Assembly (NCBI GenBank): GCA_963402885.1
Contig: OY727097.1
Span: 12,896,001-12,960,000 of the forward strand
Reading direction: 5' to 3'
DNA: 64,000 bases
DNA from: Antedon bifida
Lineage: Eukaryota; Echinodermata; Crinoidea; Comatulida; Antedonidae
Under the pieces are notes generated by a model. The model had not been told where the DNA came from. It was given only the letters and a program-made list of their open reading frames with translations, and ran no database searches. Shown here one piece after another: positions 45,648-59,100 of this stretch (the first letter of the stretch is position 1; the number at the start of each line of letters is the position of its first letter). A program made the position numbers and the translations under genes.

Positions 45648-48600
45648 AAGGTTTTATGCAAGATGTTGGTACCTGTTGCCAAACAAGACCTCATTCAGAA
45701 CCATCCAACAAGGCCTGATCAAGTAATACTATACTAGACTAAACGATATCAGAATAATAATTGATGACAAAGTTCAGACAGTAACTGACAGATCCATCAA
45801 GCCTGTTATCAGAAAAAGAAATGCCCACTAGGCCACAACAGTGATATCAGATCAAACTGACTTATCCTGATCCACAAGGCATGTTATCAGACCATGAGCT
45901 GCTCTCCACTAGGTCACAAAGTCTGGTATCAGATCAAATTGACTTGTCCAGATCCACAATGCATGTTGACATACCATGAGATACTCTCCACTAGGTCACA
46001 CAGTAGGATATCAGATCAAAATGACTGTTAGTAAGACATATTACTCATTTACACATAGCCTAGCAAAACTAAAAATCTACACACACTGGGGCATCAATAC
46101 TGGCGTTTTGTATGGTATTTGTAAACCCAGGTGTTTTACTTATTATGGTTTAGCTGGTATCCAGATAAAGATCCCAGAAAAACATTGAAATAATATTTAA
46201 TAATACCGGATGTCGTAAGCCAACACAAAATATACCACATAATTATACAAAATGGTCTGATACCTGAAACTAACAACCAGAGTATTTTTTCAAACAGAAT
46301 TCACAACAGGTATCAGATAGAAAATGAAGTTTCTGTAGTGTAAATTGAGGTATTAATTCATTGGCTAGAGAGCTAACTCCATATTTAACAATAAATTGTT
46401 ATATTCATTACCATAAAAAAATAAGTAATTTATAAAAACTGGACTGTACGTTTATGTATGTTTATATTTAAAAATATATATATATATATATATTTTCTGA
46501 CTCATGTATTCTTCATAATATTGTAAGTTATTGTTTTATATTACTAAATAATATTTTTTAACAGATACAGCGGATAATTTTAAAGCACCAGCACTGTCTC
46601 ATCATTTTGCTGTAACATAGTTAGCACTCTAGTCAATCTATTAATACCTCAATGGTACTAGATCATGCTGAATTTGGTGCTAAGTTGCAATATGTGATAA
46701 AATTAGAGGTTGATTTGACAAAAAAATTAGGATTTAAGAATAAATTAGAGTAGCGTATAGTGGTGTGGCCATGTCTTCTGCCTTTAAAAAAAGTGCTTTA
46801 TTTTATTTAAGATAAATATTTTATATAAAACATGTCAGTGAAAATGTTGTTATTTGTTCACATATTTTTTAAATTATAATAATATCTTATATGTTAACAG
46901 TATAGTGAGCTTACCAAAAGTACTGTAATTGGTTACTCTATAGTGAACCTTAAAACACAGTACTGACTGTATAAATAAGAACTCCCAGCCAGTGTTCAAG
47001 GGAAACTCTATTAAGCTTGGTTCCCACGTGACTAGGATGCAGTACATGTACGTAAGCCGCAACGCATGTTCGAATAATCTTTTGCGTTGTGGCTTACGTC
47101 ATTGCATTGTGTCATATTGGGAACAAGACTTTAAGGGGACACTGGTCCCAAAGGTGTCCCCATAATACAGTTTCCACTGTAATATTTATGCAGGTACATA
47201 ACAAAGATGGAGGAATTTTCCCTCTTCTATAAAAATATCCTAAATATCTAGTTTTCTGATTTGATGATAATTCTCCAATTTATACATGGATATGTTTCAA
47301 AAGTTTAATTGTTAAATTAATACATAAAAAGTAATATAAAGCAAAAAAGAATATTTATAATGCTTAAAGTATTGAAAACGTCAAAAATCTTTTAAAAAAA
47401 TGTTCATATTTTCTGAATAGATCTCTTATATTTATCCTTCCTTAAATTCACGATATACACTTACTGTTTTTTTTACTTGGGCCATTCGGCAATGTAAATT
47501 TGACTCCATTTACATTAGTTTCAAAACTGTACAAAGGTCATATAAAAAGCAAACTGTTCCATACTGTTGGGTACTATAAACATTAATAAGCAATACTGGT
47601 TGTAAATTCTAATGTAATATTACTACTTACTACTGTTTTAAGTTTGTATTTATTATTACTTTATTATTTATGTGTATATTATTACTTATTTAAGACATAA
47701 AAGACGTTTACTATATAATTTCAATATAAAATGTAATAACAAAAACAGATAACAATGTTTATGAACCATCGTGGAACCACTTTCAAGATCAAACAATAAT
47801 ATACATAGTATACCGTAACACATCGAACAGAAGTCCATCTCGATATCAAGCCCATGACTTCTTTTCAAGATACTATGGGCTTCTTTTTCGAAATAGACTG
47901 TATTATAATGTCAAAGGAATAGACATTTATGATCGTGTTATTATACGGTATCGATATATTAATGACCTTGCAACCATTTTTAACCATGGACTCGTATATT
48001 TATTCTACAATTTATTGTTTTCCAAATGCTACTTTTATTTCATCTTGCATCTTCTTCTTGTCTGCTTCCTTGGCAAATATATAAAATTGGCAGAGAATGT
48101 TTTAAAAATAATATATAAAACGTCATTAATTTAAAAAAAGAGAAATCAGCAGCGAAAGTGGTAAATAGGCCTCATGACAATTATTTGGCAAATTCATTCA
48201 TCTACTACTATACTAGGCCTACAGCTATATTTTCTTTTACAAATCTTGGCTATGGACTAGGAACAGCAAAGAGTAAGACTCGTTCATCTTTAAAAATTAC
48301 AGTACAAAGCTCCCGGCCCTTCAAAAAAACATCAACAATACCAAAGTTGATATTGCTTTATATTTTATTGTGAATTACTATAAAATAGTGTATTTATGTA
48401 ATTATTAAATAATATACTAAACACAATCACATCTAACCCAATTCTGTGACAATCAAAAATCGGTTTATCTGATTTTCCAACAGCATTTTTTATATAATCT
48501 TGTAATATATTTAGGCCTATAACTTGGTTTACACAATTTTATTTTTATTTATTTTTGTAAATAATTGTATCTGATCTTAATGTTGTACTAGCAGAAAGAG

Positions 48601-48787
48601 ATCGGCAATAATAAATAGCTATGTGTGGCCATGAAGGCACCAACTTCAATTTGTATACCAGGTATAATATAGATCGCGTTTACTTATTATGAGTGTTGAT
48701 ATTAACTGTACGTGTATTTTGCCATATACTTTTCATTAAATCAATTGACTTTAGTACAACCTTTACGTAACGTTATATTTTAGAATT
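45648..48787. other. Integrin 3' region and intergenic sequence
   Basis: 45648-46050 repeats the phrases ATCAGATCAAA-TGACT and CCACTAGGTCACA, CCATGAG several times, a loose repeat in the likely 3' UTR. An AATAAA near 46391 is a possible poly(A) signal. (AT)n at 46470-46490. A short minus open stretch at 48012-48068, after CCAAG, reads EADKKKMQDEIKVAFGKQ then TAA, with AATAAA just after; this could be a terminal exon of an unknown minus-strand gene but has no partner exon. Confidence 0.4.
47015..47128. mobile_element. Imperfect inverted repeat (MITE-like), about 114 bp
   Basis: The left arm CTTGGTTCCCACGTGAC...TACGTAAGCCGCAACGCA mirrors the right arm TGCGTTGTGGCTTACGTCAT...GGGAACAAG. The arms are about 50 bp with mismatches around a short loop. 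Probably a small hairpin transposon. Confidence 0.6.
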
Positions 48788-48919
48788 ATGAATGCTGCTT
48801 TATTAGTAGTATGGCCTGTGTGGTATATTACGGCGTTGTACCGTCTTCTCGTCTTTAAAATCGACAGCGTAGGACACTGCGATGTTTCGCAATGTCCAAC
48901 AGATGAAGTAGTGCGCGCG
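48788..48919 (+). CDS. Possible first exon of an unknown protein
   Basis: The ATG opens 44 codons in a locally C+G-richer stretch and ends at a good donor (GCG|GTGAGTG): MNAALLVVWPVWYITALYRL, then LVFKIDSVGHCDVSQCPTDE. A hydrophobic start could be a signal anchor. No later exon was found in the 1.2 kb before the SLC22 gene, and SLC22 has its own start. I do not recognise it. Confidence 0.35.
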
Positions 48920-50156
48920 GTGAGTGTCTTTAGAACCTTATGAATTTAGTGTATGTGTATAATGTTTGAAACATTAAATTAGTTAAATGTAATCCGTAAG
49001 TGCCTTGAAAAAAAAGCTTGTAATATTTTGTATAGATATTTATAGTATTAACCGTACACAAATGTTTTTATAATTGCTATATTATTATAGGATAATATCA
49101 AATAAAACATCATATCACATCATTTTTTCCCTTTGTGTTACGTCATTGAATATAGCCTATATTCGTCTATTGATCCTTCTAATAATAAGTTGTCAAAATA
49201 AAGTACCGGCACAAACATTTCTTTTATTTTACGATCTATAAATTTATATTATAACTTAACTTAACATACGAATGAACAGTAATCTTTTACTTAACCACCA
49301 GCAGATAAATATGGATACTGTAGGTAATAGGTCTATACTGTATTCATTTCTGCAACAGATTTTTATTTTATAATACGGTCGCGTTTAGTCTGAACTACGC
49401 GCGATTTTATGAAATTTTCAATACAGCACTAGTTTATAATATCAAAATGGTCAACTTTCTACAGAGCTTTACCATTTAAAATGCACACAATAAATGTCCT
49501 AAAACGTTGCCGGCCATTTTGAGCATTTCAAATTATCATTTCATTGTCCGTCTTGTTAGCGTCACGCTCGTATTATGCACGGCGTACAAAACATACTTAA
49601 CGAGGCCATTTTTTATGAACTAAAACGAAACACGACATGTAATTTAAACTAATAATTCGTGCGATTACAGCGCCTCAGATGCCAAAAGGTGACAATAAAA
49701 ATTATAGATGTACAATTTTTTTCCGATTAGTTGTTCCGAAAAATCATCATATTGCAAACTTATTTTTAGGATAGAGAATAATAATCATATTTCCATCACC
49801 GCATTTATAGGTTATATACAGTGATTTGGCTTAAACTTGGTAAAAAAAATAACACATGACGTCTTATACGTATAATTCAAGCTTAACAGACACAGACTGG
49901 AACGCCCACTCACTGGTAATATCAATAAACAAACAATAACTACTACAAACTTGTGGATCAAGTCTAGCGAATCACCTAACCGTAAAATGTACACGCAACA
50001 ATAGCGGGCTAATCGTACACAGCATAAAGTTTTATTAGCTGGTCTAACTTATAAAATGATGATGGCTTCCAATTGGCCAGTGCAGTGCAGTCCTCTCCTA
50101 CTCCAGAGTTTTATTCATTTTATATAGTCACATTAATATCAACTTCGTTTTACAAT
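48920..50156. other. Upstream region of the SLC22 gene
   Basis: No gene supported. On the minus strand 49994-49914 an ATG opens 27 codons with a hydrophobic core (KFVVVIVCLLILP) ending at CCA|GTGAGTGG, a conceivable signal-peptide exon without a partner. No TATA box is convincing. Confidence 0.3.
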
Positions 50157-53100
50157 ATGGATTTTGACGATGTTCTAAAACTTCTTGGCGACTTCGGTCG
50201 CTATCAGAAGCGACAGTATGCCATGGTTTGCCTAATCGTCATTCCTGTTGCAATACATAGCCTATCGCATGTGTTTATCTCCGCTAAAACAGATCACTGG
50301 TGTGTCGTACCGGAGTTACAAAACTTTAATTGTACAAACAGTGATTCAGTCGAAAGGGAAGCATGTATCAAAATAAAACAAAACTTAGCAAGACCTAAAG
50401 ATGATGTAAATACAATACCAAACGAAGCACAATGCTGGATGTATACGAGCGAAGACATCACGGAAGCACTTTTAACAAACAACGTATCTCGAGAACTTGA
50501 CATTACATTGTGTACAAATGGATGGGAATACGATACCTCTCAGTACAAGTCAACTATCATCCAAGAGGTAAAGTCAAATATAGGTAGTTACGTAAACATC
50601 TAAAATAGTCCCATGCTATGATATGCTATATGATACCGTAATGTTGGTAAAAGTCTCAAAACTATCTTGCTTCAGCACTATAGTGGAATGAGGTGAAGAA
50701 GCCATCTCACCACCACTAACCACTGGAATTGCATTGGCTCGAACCAGTGTATTGAGTTTCGAACAATTATTTTATATTTTATATAGGCCTAATTAATTTC
50801 AAGCTGGAACTTTGACAAATTTTTATTCAATTTCCGGTCAACTAAAGGTCCAATTCTATAGATGTTCTGACCTTGGCCCCAAGCATAGCTCAGTCGCGCA
50901 CCTACGGTATCTTCTATTGAAAATCGGCGCCCACCACGGTCTTAGTGTATTTAAAATTATGTTGTTTTATATATTTTAATACAATTAATCGATATCGTAA
51001 TTGGTTGCTAATAAAGGTTCAAATGTTTCTCAAATACGAACCCCTAAAAGAATTATACGCGTTTGTTTCTTTTTGTAATACAAGTTCCTAGAGACACCGT
51101 GTCGAACCAGGGAGATACCTCTCCAAACAATGGTTAGAGAGCACATTATCTAGTACAAACCCATCCTTTAACTACAAAATTATCACAGAATTGGCGTTTT
51201 GTTGAGAAAAATATTCCAGTGAGGGTTAAATGTCGACATTTTGTAGGAGAGAATTTTAAGAGATATCGCGTTGATGTTATAGCTGAATGGCATACGGTGG
51301 TAGAAATTCACACTTTTCTGATTGTTGATCAATATGACAGTTTGTCTTTCTGTGTGGTACTGCAAGGACTGTATTATGGGGCTGGGAACAGGATTGCTGG
51401 GACAGAATCTCCACTCACGCTCACGGAGGTTCAACTGTATTAACCATTTAAAAAAAGAAATGATTAGATGGTCACTTTATCATGCACGATTGAGTGTGAG
51501 GCTTTCGTGTTACACTTTGTAGTATAGGATAAGTATAAATTGCAACGTTATATTGTCAGTATTATACAATAACATCTTTCATGAAATGTTTATTAAAATG
51601 AATGAGTCCATGACTCTAATTTTTATGATAGTAGGCCAAATGGTATAAAATTTATAGGTATTAAAATTAAAAATTAATATTTGTTAAAATATCGAATAAT
51701 AGTCATAAACTTGGCGCATACTGCGTTACTTACAAAACAAGACATTTCAATTCCTTATAAATGCTTTGTGAGTATAAATAATGCCGGCGCCATCCATTGA
51801 ACTTAAATTACCACAACTCCAAACATTTCGTTTTAAATTCAAATGACACAAAAAAAGAAACGTATCTTAAAATTATGCTGTATCAACCCTTTTTAATCAG
51901 GTAATCTTTAAAGAGTTGTTAGATAGTACATAAAATTTAATTTAGGTTTACCGAAAACCAAACTAAGTGGGTCAGGGTTATCAAATCTACGGTGGCCTGT
52001 AAGTGTCACGGCAACTTTTAAAAAATATCACGGCAATTTACAAAAAAAGCCACAGCAATTTAAAAAAAGCCACAGCAATTTAAAAAAAAGCCACGGCAAC
52101 TTTAATATAAAACATCACGGCAACTTAAAAATAAAACACATAAATTCAACAAAAATACCACGGCAACTTAAAAATGAAACACCCTGGCTTTTAAAAAAAA
52201 TTGCCGTGGTTTATTTTGTAAATTGCCGTAGTATATTTTTTTAAAGTTGCCGTGACGCTTAAAGGCCACCGTGCACGCCACGATCGAAAGTATATTCAAT
52301 GAGTGTTCGCTCTACTTATAATGACGTCCTAATGATTGTGGTGGTGATTTTCCCCCTTTGTTTGTTATTACGTTGGTAGGTGATATTGTTAGAGCTCATT
52401 AAGACACTGAATAAAATTTCAAAGTAGCCTACTGCACATTATAATATATAATCGTAAAGAGCAAATGATTCATGTGATACGATTATAACGAGTCACACAA
52501 ATCAAAGTTAACTAAACGAATACCATGCACAGTTGTAGAATCACTAGTCCATAAGAAATTCGGCGAATCTCGGTTCGCCTGAGAAGCTGGTTCATCCTGA
52601 ATCTGGACGTTGACTAGATCATTATCAATAACATAACTTTCCAGGGCAACCTATGTAGTGCTTTCGAAGCTGGAAATGGAGTATCACGACATGTCCACCA
52701 TCGTATTTGGTAGGCCTACTTGTCAAAAGTTAATTTACTAAGAGCATGGATAGAATACTTATTTTCTCCATTCTAGGAGAAAGTGGAGCTCTATAGCATT
52801 CCTGGTAGTGTAATCGGTCTAATTGCACATATTTAGTTCAGACAGGAGGTGGCGCCAGTTGTGAAGAACTCATCCAGGGATTCTCTACGTGCAAATTATT
52901 GCAATTGAAATACTGCAATTTTGGCAATTCTTCAGTAAGATTTCTCTTTCGATACGTCTCTCTCTTTCGGACAATTTACTTCAACATAGCGGCGGTATGA
53001 CGACCAAGTACAGAGATCACGTCTAGCATGAGTTGGATGTGGACGCTAATACAAATACCAAAAGACCATTATAATAAATCGTGATACACAAACTACGGAA

Positions 53101-56100
53101 ACCCCAATGGTTTATGTTATGATTATAATAATACTCTCTAACGCAACTAAATAAGGGTTCAGTCGATACAATTTAATATTATTCCCCTTTGTAATCTAAG
53201 TGTATGTTGTTGTGCACTTTAACAAAGAATTACTTTTTGCTGTGGTTAGGAAAGACGACGATCGGCACAAAATAAGTCGAATACTAATGCCTTATTCAGA
53301 ATGTTTGAATAAATAAAATACGAAAGTTGAAAGATAATTACAAGAAAGAGATAATAAACATATATAAGGATCATTTAATATTAATATTTTGTTTGTATAT
53401 GCTGTACAGCTTACTGCATGTTTATTAAATCATTTACAGTATCACATTTTGTAATGAAAATGTATAAACAAGAAGGTTATCATAATTATTACCAAACAGT
53501 GTTTAACGACGTCGATATTACGGTGGCCTGTAATTGCCGTGGCTTTTTTTGTAAATTGCCCTGACATTTTCTTTTAGTTTATCATTTGTAAACCATTATC
53601 TTGATTTTACCAGTTTTTGTTTTATAATTTCAGTTTGATCTTGTCTGTGAAAAGGCCGCAAAGCCATCGCTTTCACAGTCAATTTTTTTTGTCGGAACAC
53701 TAGTTGGTTCACTTGTTTTTGGAGCTTTAGCGGACAAGTAAGTATTTTGGCATTTCCTAACTGAACAGACGACCGGCGACGTATTGGTCTGTCTGTTGTT
53801 TTTAAATGTAGGGGTATATGTAGTTAGTAGATTTTGATGAATGGTCTTACTTATATATTATCATTGCGAAATTCATATGTCAAATGTATTTGCAACTAAA
53901 CGCTTAATTAATAGAACATTCCAATTATTTATTGTTTTGTGTTGTTATATCAAGTAAAACATCCTTGTTGGTGCTATGAGCTAAACAGCGAATGTTGTAA
54001 CCGTACACATAATTTCCATTGAATTGCTCTATAATCAAAATCACAGTTCGCATATGTACCGACTCAAATTATCTTTCATATACTAAACCACTCTTCCGTG
54101 ACCTAAAAACCTCAAATATCTTTGACATAAACAAATTACAGACATCCCTTTTCACATATCGACTTACCAATAAATAATTCTTTCAATGACACTGTATTTG
54201 GGATTATGATTTATTACATACGGTGGCCTATAAGTGTCACGGCAACTTTCAAAAAATATCACGGCAATTTTTTCAAAAAAAGCCACGGCAATTTGAAAAA
54301 AGCCACGGCAATTTGAAAAAAGCCACGGCAATTTGAAAAAAGCCACGGCAATTTGAAAAAAGCCACGGCAATTTGAAAAAAGCCACGGCAAATTAAAAAT
54401 AAAACATCACGGCAAATTAAAAATAAAACATCGCGGCAATTTAACAAAAATACCAGGACAACTTAAAAATGAAACACTACGGCAAATTAGTATTGAAACA
54501 CCACGGCAAATTAATAATGAAACACCACGGCAAATTACAGAATGCCACGGCGGAAGTGAGTTACCACGGCGGAAGTGAAACCTTTGGAATCTTCGATTTT
54601 TTCTGAGGTAAGTAATTATTTGTGCATTGATGTAAATATTATATTAATTTATTTAACTGCAGCAGTTTACGTGTTTATTGTACTCTTCTTGAACTTTCTA
54701 GGCCGGGCTAGACCATAGGCCTAATTATTACAAGGTAGGCCTAGGCCCTATAACATTCTACAATGTTTTAATATATTTACAGTAATCTGTTTTTTATATA
54801 ACAAGTTTTTTTTACAGTAGACCTAGCTACTACTGTAGGCCTAAGGCCTAGGGCTAGTAGTAGGCATAGCTAGGCCTAGTGCAATAAACACGTAAATGCT
54901 GCAGTTAAATATAATAAATTAATATAATAATATTTACTTCAATGCACAAATAATTACTTACCTCAGAAAAAATCGAAGATTCCAAAGGTTTCACTTCCGC
55001 CGTGGTAACTCACTTCCGCCGTGGCATTCTGTAATTTGCCGTGGTGTTTCATTACTAATTTGCCGTGGTGTTTCAATACTAATTTGCCGTGGTGTTTCAT
55101 TTTTAAATTGCCGTGGTATTTTTGTTAAATTGCCGCGATGTTTTATTTTTAATTTGCCGTGATGTTTTATTTTTAATTTGCCGTGGCTTTTTTCAAATTG
55201 CCGTGGCTTTTTTCAAATTGCCGTGGCTTTTTTCAAATTGCCGTGGCTTTTTTTGAAAGTTGCCGTGATATTTTTTGAAAGTTGCCGTGACACTTATAGG
55301 CCACCGTAATTACATGATACAAATATGCATTTTTGTTTTAATTTTGTTCATAGGTTTGGTAGGAAACCTGTTTTGTTTTTAGCTGTAGGCTTACAGTGTG
55401 GCTCTGGAATATTAACTTCCTTTGTGAAATCGTTTGCTGCTTACACGGCGTTGCGATTCATCACGGCGGCAGCAAACATTGCTGTTTTCATCACTGCCTT
55501 TGTTATAGGTAGGGTATTTTAATCTATAATTTGAGTTATAATGCATTATGCTCAAGGGCGGTTTCTAGATGTTTCTAATTGAACCCAGCTCCATATATAC
55601 ATATAAAGCAACCGATATCCCCAGATTCTTATCAAAGCTCTAACCGTTGTTTAACTTCGGTGACCTGACGAGAACCGGTGTTTCAACGTGGATAGGCCGT
55701 ATGCCTACATACATTATGCTTTATATATATATATATATATATAAATCAATGATGTTGCGTAGCACTGTGTAAATTATATATAAATCATACTGTAAATTAT
55801 AGAAACAGTGCTCATATTCGGAACATGATCTCATAATCGCGTCGAGCATAGCTCATTGGCGAAAGTTCCATATTTTTTAGTTGTATGAAAAAATGTCTCT
55901 GGCTGGATTCGAACCTGCAACCTCTCGCTTACAGGGCGAGTATCATACCACTAGACCACAGAGCCATGTATGGTATTATCACAGATTTTCACCCACCAGA
56001 TACATTCTCTCATACAACAGAGAGAAATGTATCTGGTGGGTGAAAATCTGTGATAATACCATACATGGCTCTGTGGTCTAGTGGTATGATACTCGCCCTG

Positions 56101-59100
56101 TAAGCGAGAGGTTGCAGGTTCGAATCCAGCCAGAGACATTTTTTCATACAACTAAAAAATATGGAACTTTCGCCAATGAGCTATGCTCGACGCGATTATG
56201 AGATCATGTTCCGAATATGAGCACTGTTTCTATAATTTACAGTATGATTTATATATAATTTACACAGTGCTACGCAACATCATTGATTTACATATACACA
56301 ATATTATTTAAAAAACCGTTGCGAATTAAAGTTGGAATTTATTCTGACTTGTTAAGCCTCCACTGATTGTGAGGGCGTTTGTTGTATGAGAGAATGTATC
56401 TGGTGGGTGAAAATCTGTGATAATACCATACATGGCTCTGTGGTCTAGTGGTATGATACTCGCCCTGTAAGCGAGAGGTTGCAGGTTCGAATCCAGCCAG
56501 AGACATTTTTTCATACAACTAAAAAATATGGAACTTTCGCCAATGAGCTATGCTCGACGCGATTATGAGATCATGTTCCGAATATGAGCACTGTTTCTAT
56601 AATTTACAGTATGATTTATATATAATTTACACAGTGCTACGCAACATCATTGATTTACATATACACAATATTATTTAAAAAACCGTTGCGAATTAAAGAT
56701 GGAATTTATTCTGACTTGTTAAGCCTCCACTGATTGTGAGGGCGTTTGTTGTATGAGAGAATGTATCTGGTGGGTGAAAATCTGTGATAATACCATACAT
56801 GGCTCTGTGGTCTAGTGGTATGATACTCGCCCTGTAAGCGAGAGGTTGCAGGTTCGAATCCAGCCAGAGACATTTTTTCATACAACTAAAAAATATGGAA
56901 CTTTCGCCAATGAGCTATGCTCGACGCGATTATGAGATCATGTTCCGAATATGAGCACTGTTTCTATAATTTACAGTATGATTTATATATATATATATAT
57001 ATATATAAACAATAGTTACTTTATTGCCGGAGCAAACCTTTAAAACTGTAATGTTAGTATACTAAATGCCAATTTACAAGAACGAACGTTAACGGTAAGC
57101 GGAAAACAAAATTAGCATATATAGAATCTATGTTATTTCGTATGACATTTACAAAACAAGGAGCGATTGAGTGGAAACCCGCTCATGATAGATACAAATT
57201 CTACGTGGTACGGTTTTCCACCTACCATTATCCGCTCGGATCGTCTGTATAAATTTGCCTTAACCTGTAATGATACACTATTATGGTATTTATTTTTGTT
57301 CATATTGAATCTCTTTAGGTACTGAGACTGTCGGTGTTTCCAAACGAACATATGCTGGACTTGTTATCGAGTTCTTCTTTGCATTTGGTCTAATAATCAT
57401 GGCAGGACTTGCATACTTTATCCGTGAATGGCGAACTTTACAGCTTGTGGCTAGTGTACCTGGGCTATTATATTTTCTTTATATACCGTAAGAGAAAGTT
57501 CCAACACTGTATAAATACCGTAACACTTTTTGCATATTTTATTTTATTGTTTTATTGTCAAATATTAAAGTCCATAACAGGAGTTTTGCCTTTCCTTTTG
57601 TAATTATTATAAAGAATACAACACAAAGAGCGAAAGTAAATTGAAGTGATTAACATTTTTGTTTTCATTCATTTATTTGGCATAAACGATAAACAGTGTG
57701 ACCAGTGTAATGGTAAAACCTGTATGAAAATGTTAAAAGCTATCAAATACGATACATTAACAAATACATCATTGTTTTGTTAAACTAAAATAATTTTCTA
57801 TAATGTTTTAACATTATAGTCCTAATAGAAAATTATTTTAGTTTTTTAAACAAAACAATAATTAATGCATTCGCTTAAATTCTTGACCGAAATTACTCTC
57901 TTTAAATACAAATAATCTCTCTTTTTCAAGATTTTTCCCAGAATCAGCACGGTGGCTGATTTCTCAAAAAAGATATGATGAAGCAAAGAAGATAACTGAG
58001 AAGGCAGCAACTGTAAACAACGTTAATTTGCCAACATATTTTCACTTTTCTGCACACATGGTACGTATAATAGTTATTACATAATCAGGTATATGAAACG
58101 TTATCGAATATTTCTTAATTTTAAAACAATGATTGTTTATAATATTGAAAATTTCCAGTAATAATAATATTCATTCACATACAAGATACAAAATGTTTTT
58201 TATTGGTTTTTCCTGAAGGTAAAACAATTACAATATATACAGAGGTTTCAACAACGAACGGATTTAAAGAGGCATAGAGAAATTACAAACCACCAGAGTT
58301 GAATACTGGAATTAATTTATAAACGGTGAAGATGTATATGTATCTTATCCCATATCTTTTTAAAAGTCAACATGGGCACATTTATCTTATTTCTTGGTTC
58401 TGGTATTCCTTGATAGACAAATGATAAAAATATGAAGATAATAAAAATGTATACACCTACACACGAAACAAGGGTATTTCATTAAGTTATCAACAGCAAA
58501 AGAAATGTATGTTTCCTTAAATGAAAACGCACCTTTCTATTTTGAGGTAAGCTTCTTAGATATTTGACTAGGATGTAATTATTTTTAAGTTATAACATTT
58601 CTTCTATTCACTTGCTGAACTTTTATATTTTCAGGGTAAACCATCTTCACTTATGTCGTTTCTTGATTTATTTAGACCATGGCCAGTTTGTAAGCGAACA
58701 TTTAATGTTATGTTATGCTGGTAAGTTATGCTTATAGTATGTTTACCTGATGTGTACGGCTTTTTTTTAGGAAACACTAAACGTCTACACAAGCAGACTT
58801 TTCATTTTGTTTACTGCATGGTGACAAAAACTTAAGGAACCTCAGGAAACTTCTGAAAAATAAAAGTTTGTCTCCACTTCCCTAAAGCATATTCTACACA
58901 AGCATAATTTTCTTAACAATTTGGAGATGGTTTTGTGCCTGTTGGACACTATTTACTGGAGGCTTTTGGCGGCCTAACTTCTGCAAACTAAATAGTTTTC
59001 AGAACAGACATTGGAAAACTTCCTTTGTCAAACTCGAAATAGGCAAACTAAAGCTGTCTAATACCTTAGCATCTACCATTGTTTGGAGAAGTTTGTTTGC

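Larger units (their letters stand above)
55720..56310. repeat. Palindrome of two tRNA-like units head to head
   Basis: The left arm (about 55740-56010) and right arm (about 56022-56300) are inverse complements almost base for base around a short spacer near 56010-56025 (CTCTCATACAACAGAGAG). Each arm contains one tRNA-like sequence plus flanks (TATGAGATCATGTTCCGAAT and AGTGCTACGCAACATCATTG). (AT)n tracts mark the outer edges. SLC22 intron 3. Confidence 0.85.
56330..56990 (+). repeat. 367-bp tandem array of tRNA-like units
   Basis: Units recur every 367 bp (tRNA-like starts at 56067, 56434 and 56801) and are almost identical. Each has an upstream region (GAATTTATTCTGACTTGTTA, GTATGAGAGAATGTATCTGG), the tRNA-like body and a downstream tail (TATGGAACTTTCGCCAATGA). 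(AT)n ends the array at about 56990. The near-identity of whole units suggests recent unequal crossing-over. Confidence 0.88.

Noticed and set aside
54164..54447. Minus-strand repeats of [16 protein letters not shown]
   Set aside because: Translation of the tandem CACGGCAATTTGAAAAAAGC units of the fold-back element.
55881..56151. [20 protein letters not shown] frames on both strands
   Set aside because: Translations of the tRNA-like repeat; a common artefact of tRNA sequences.
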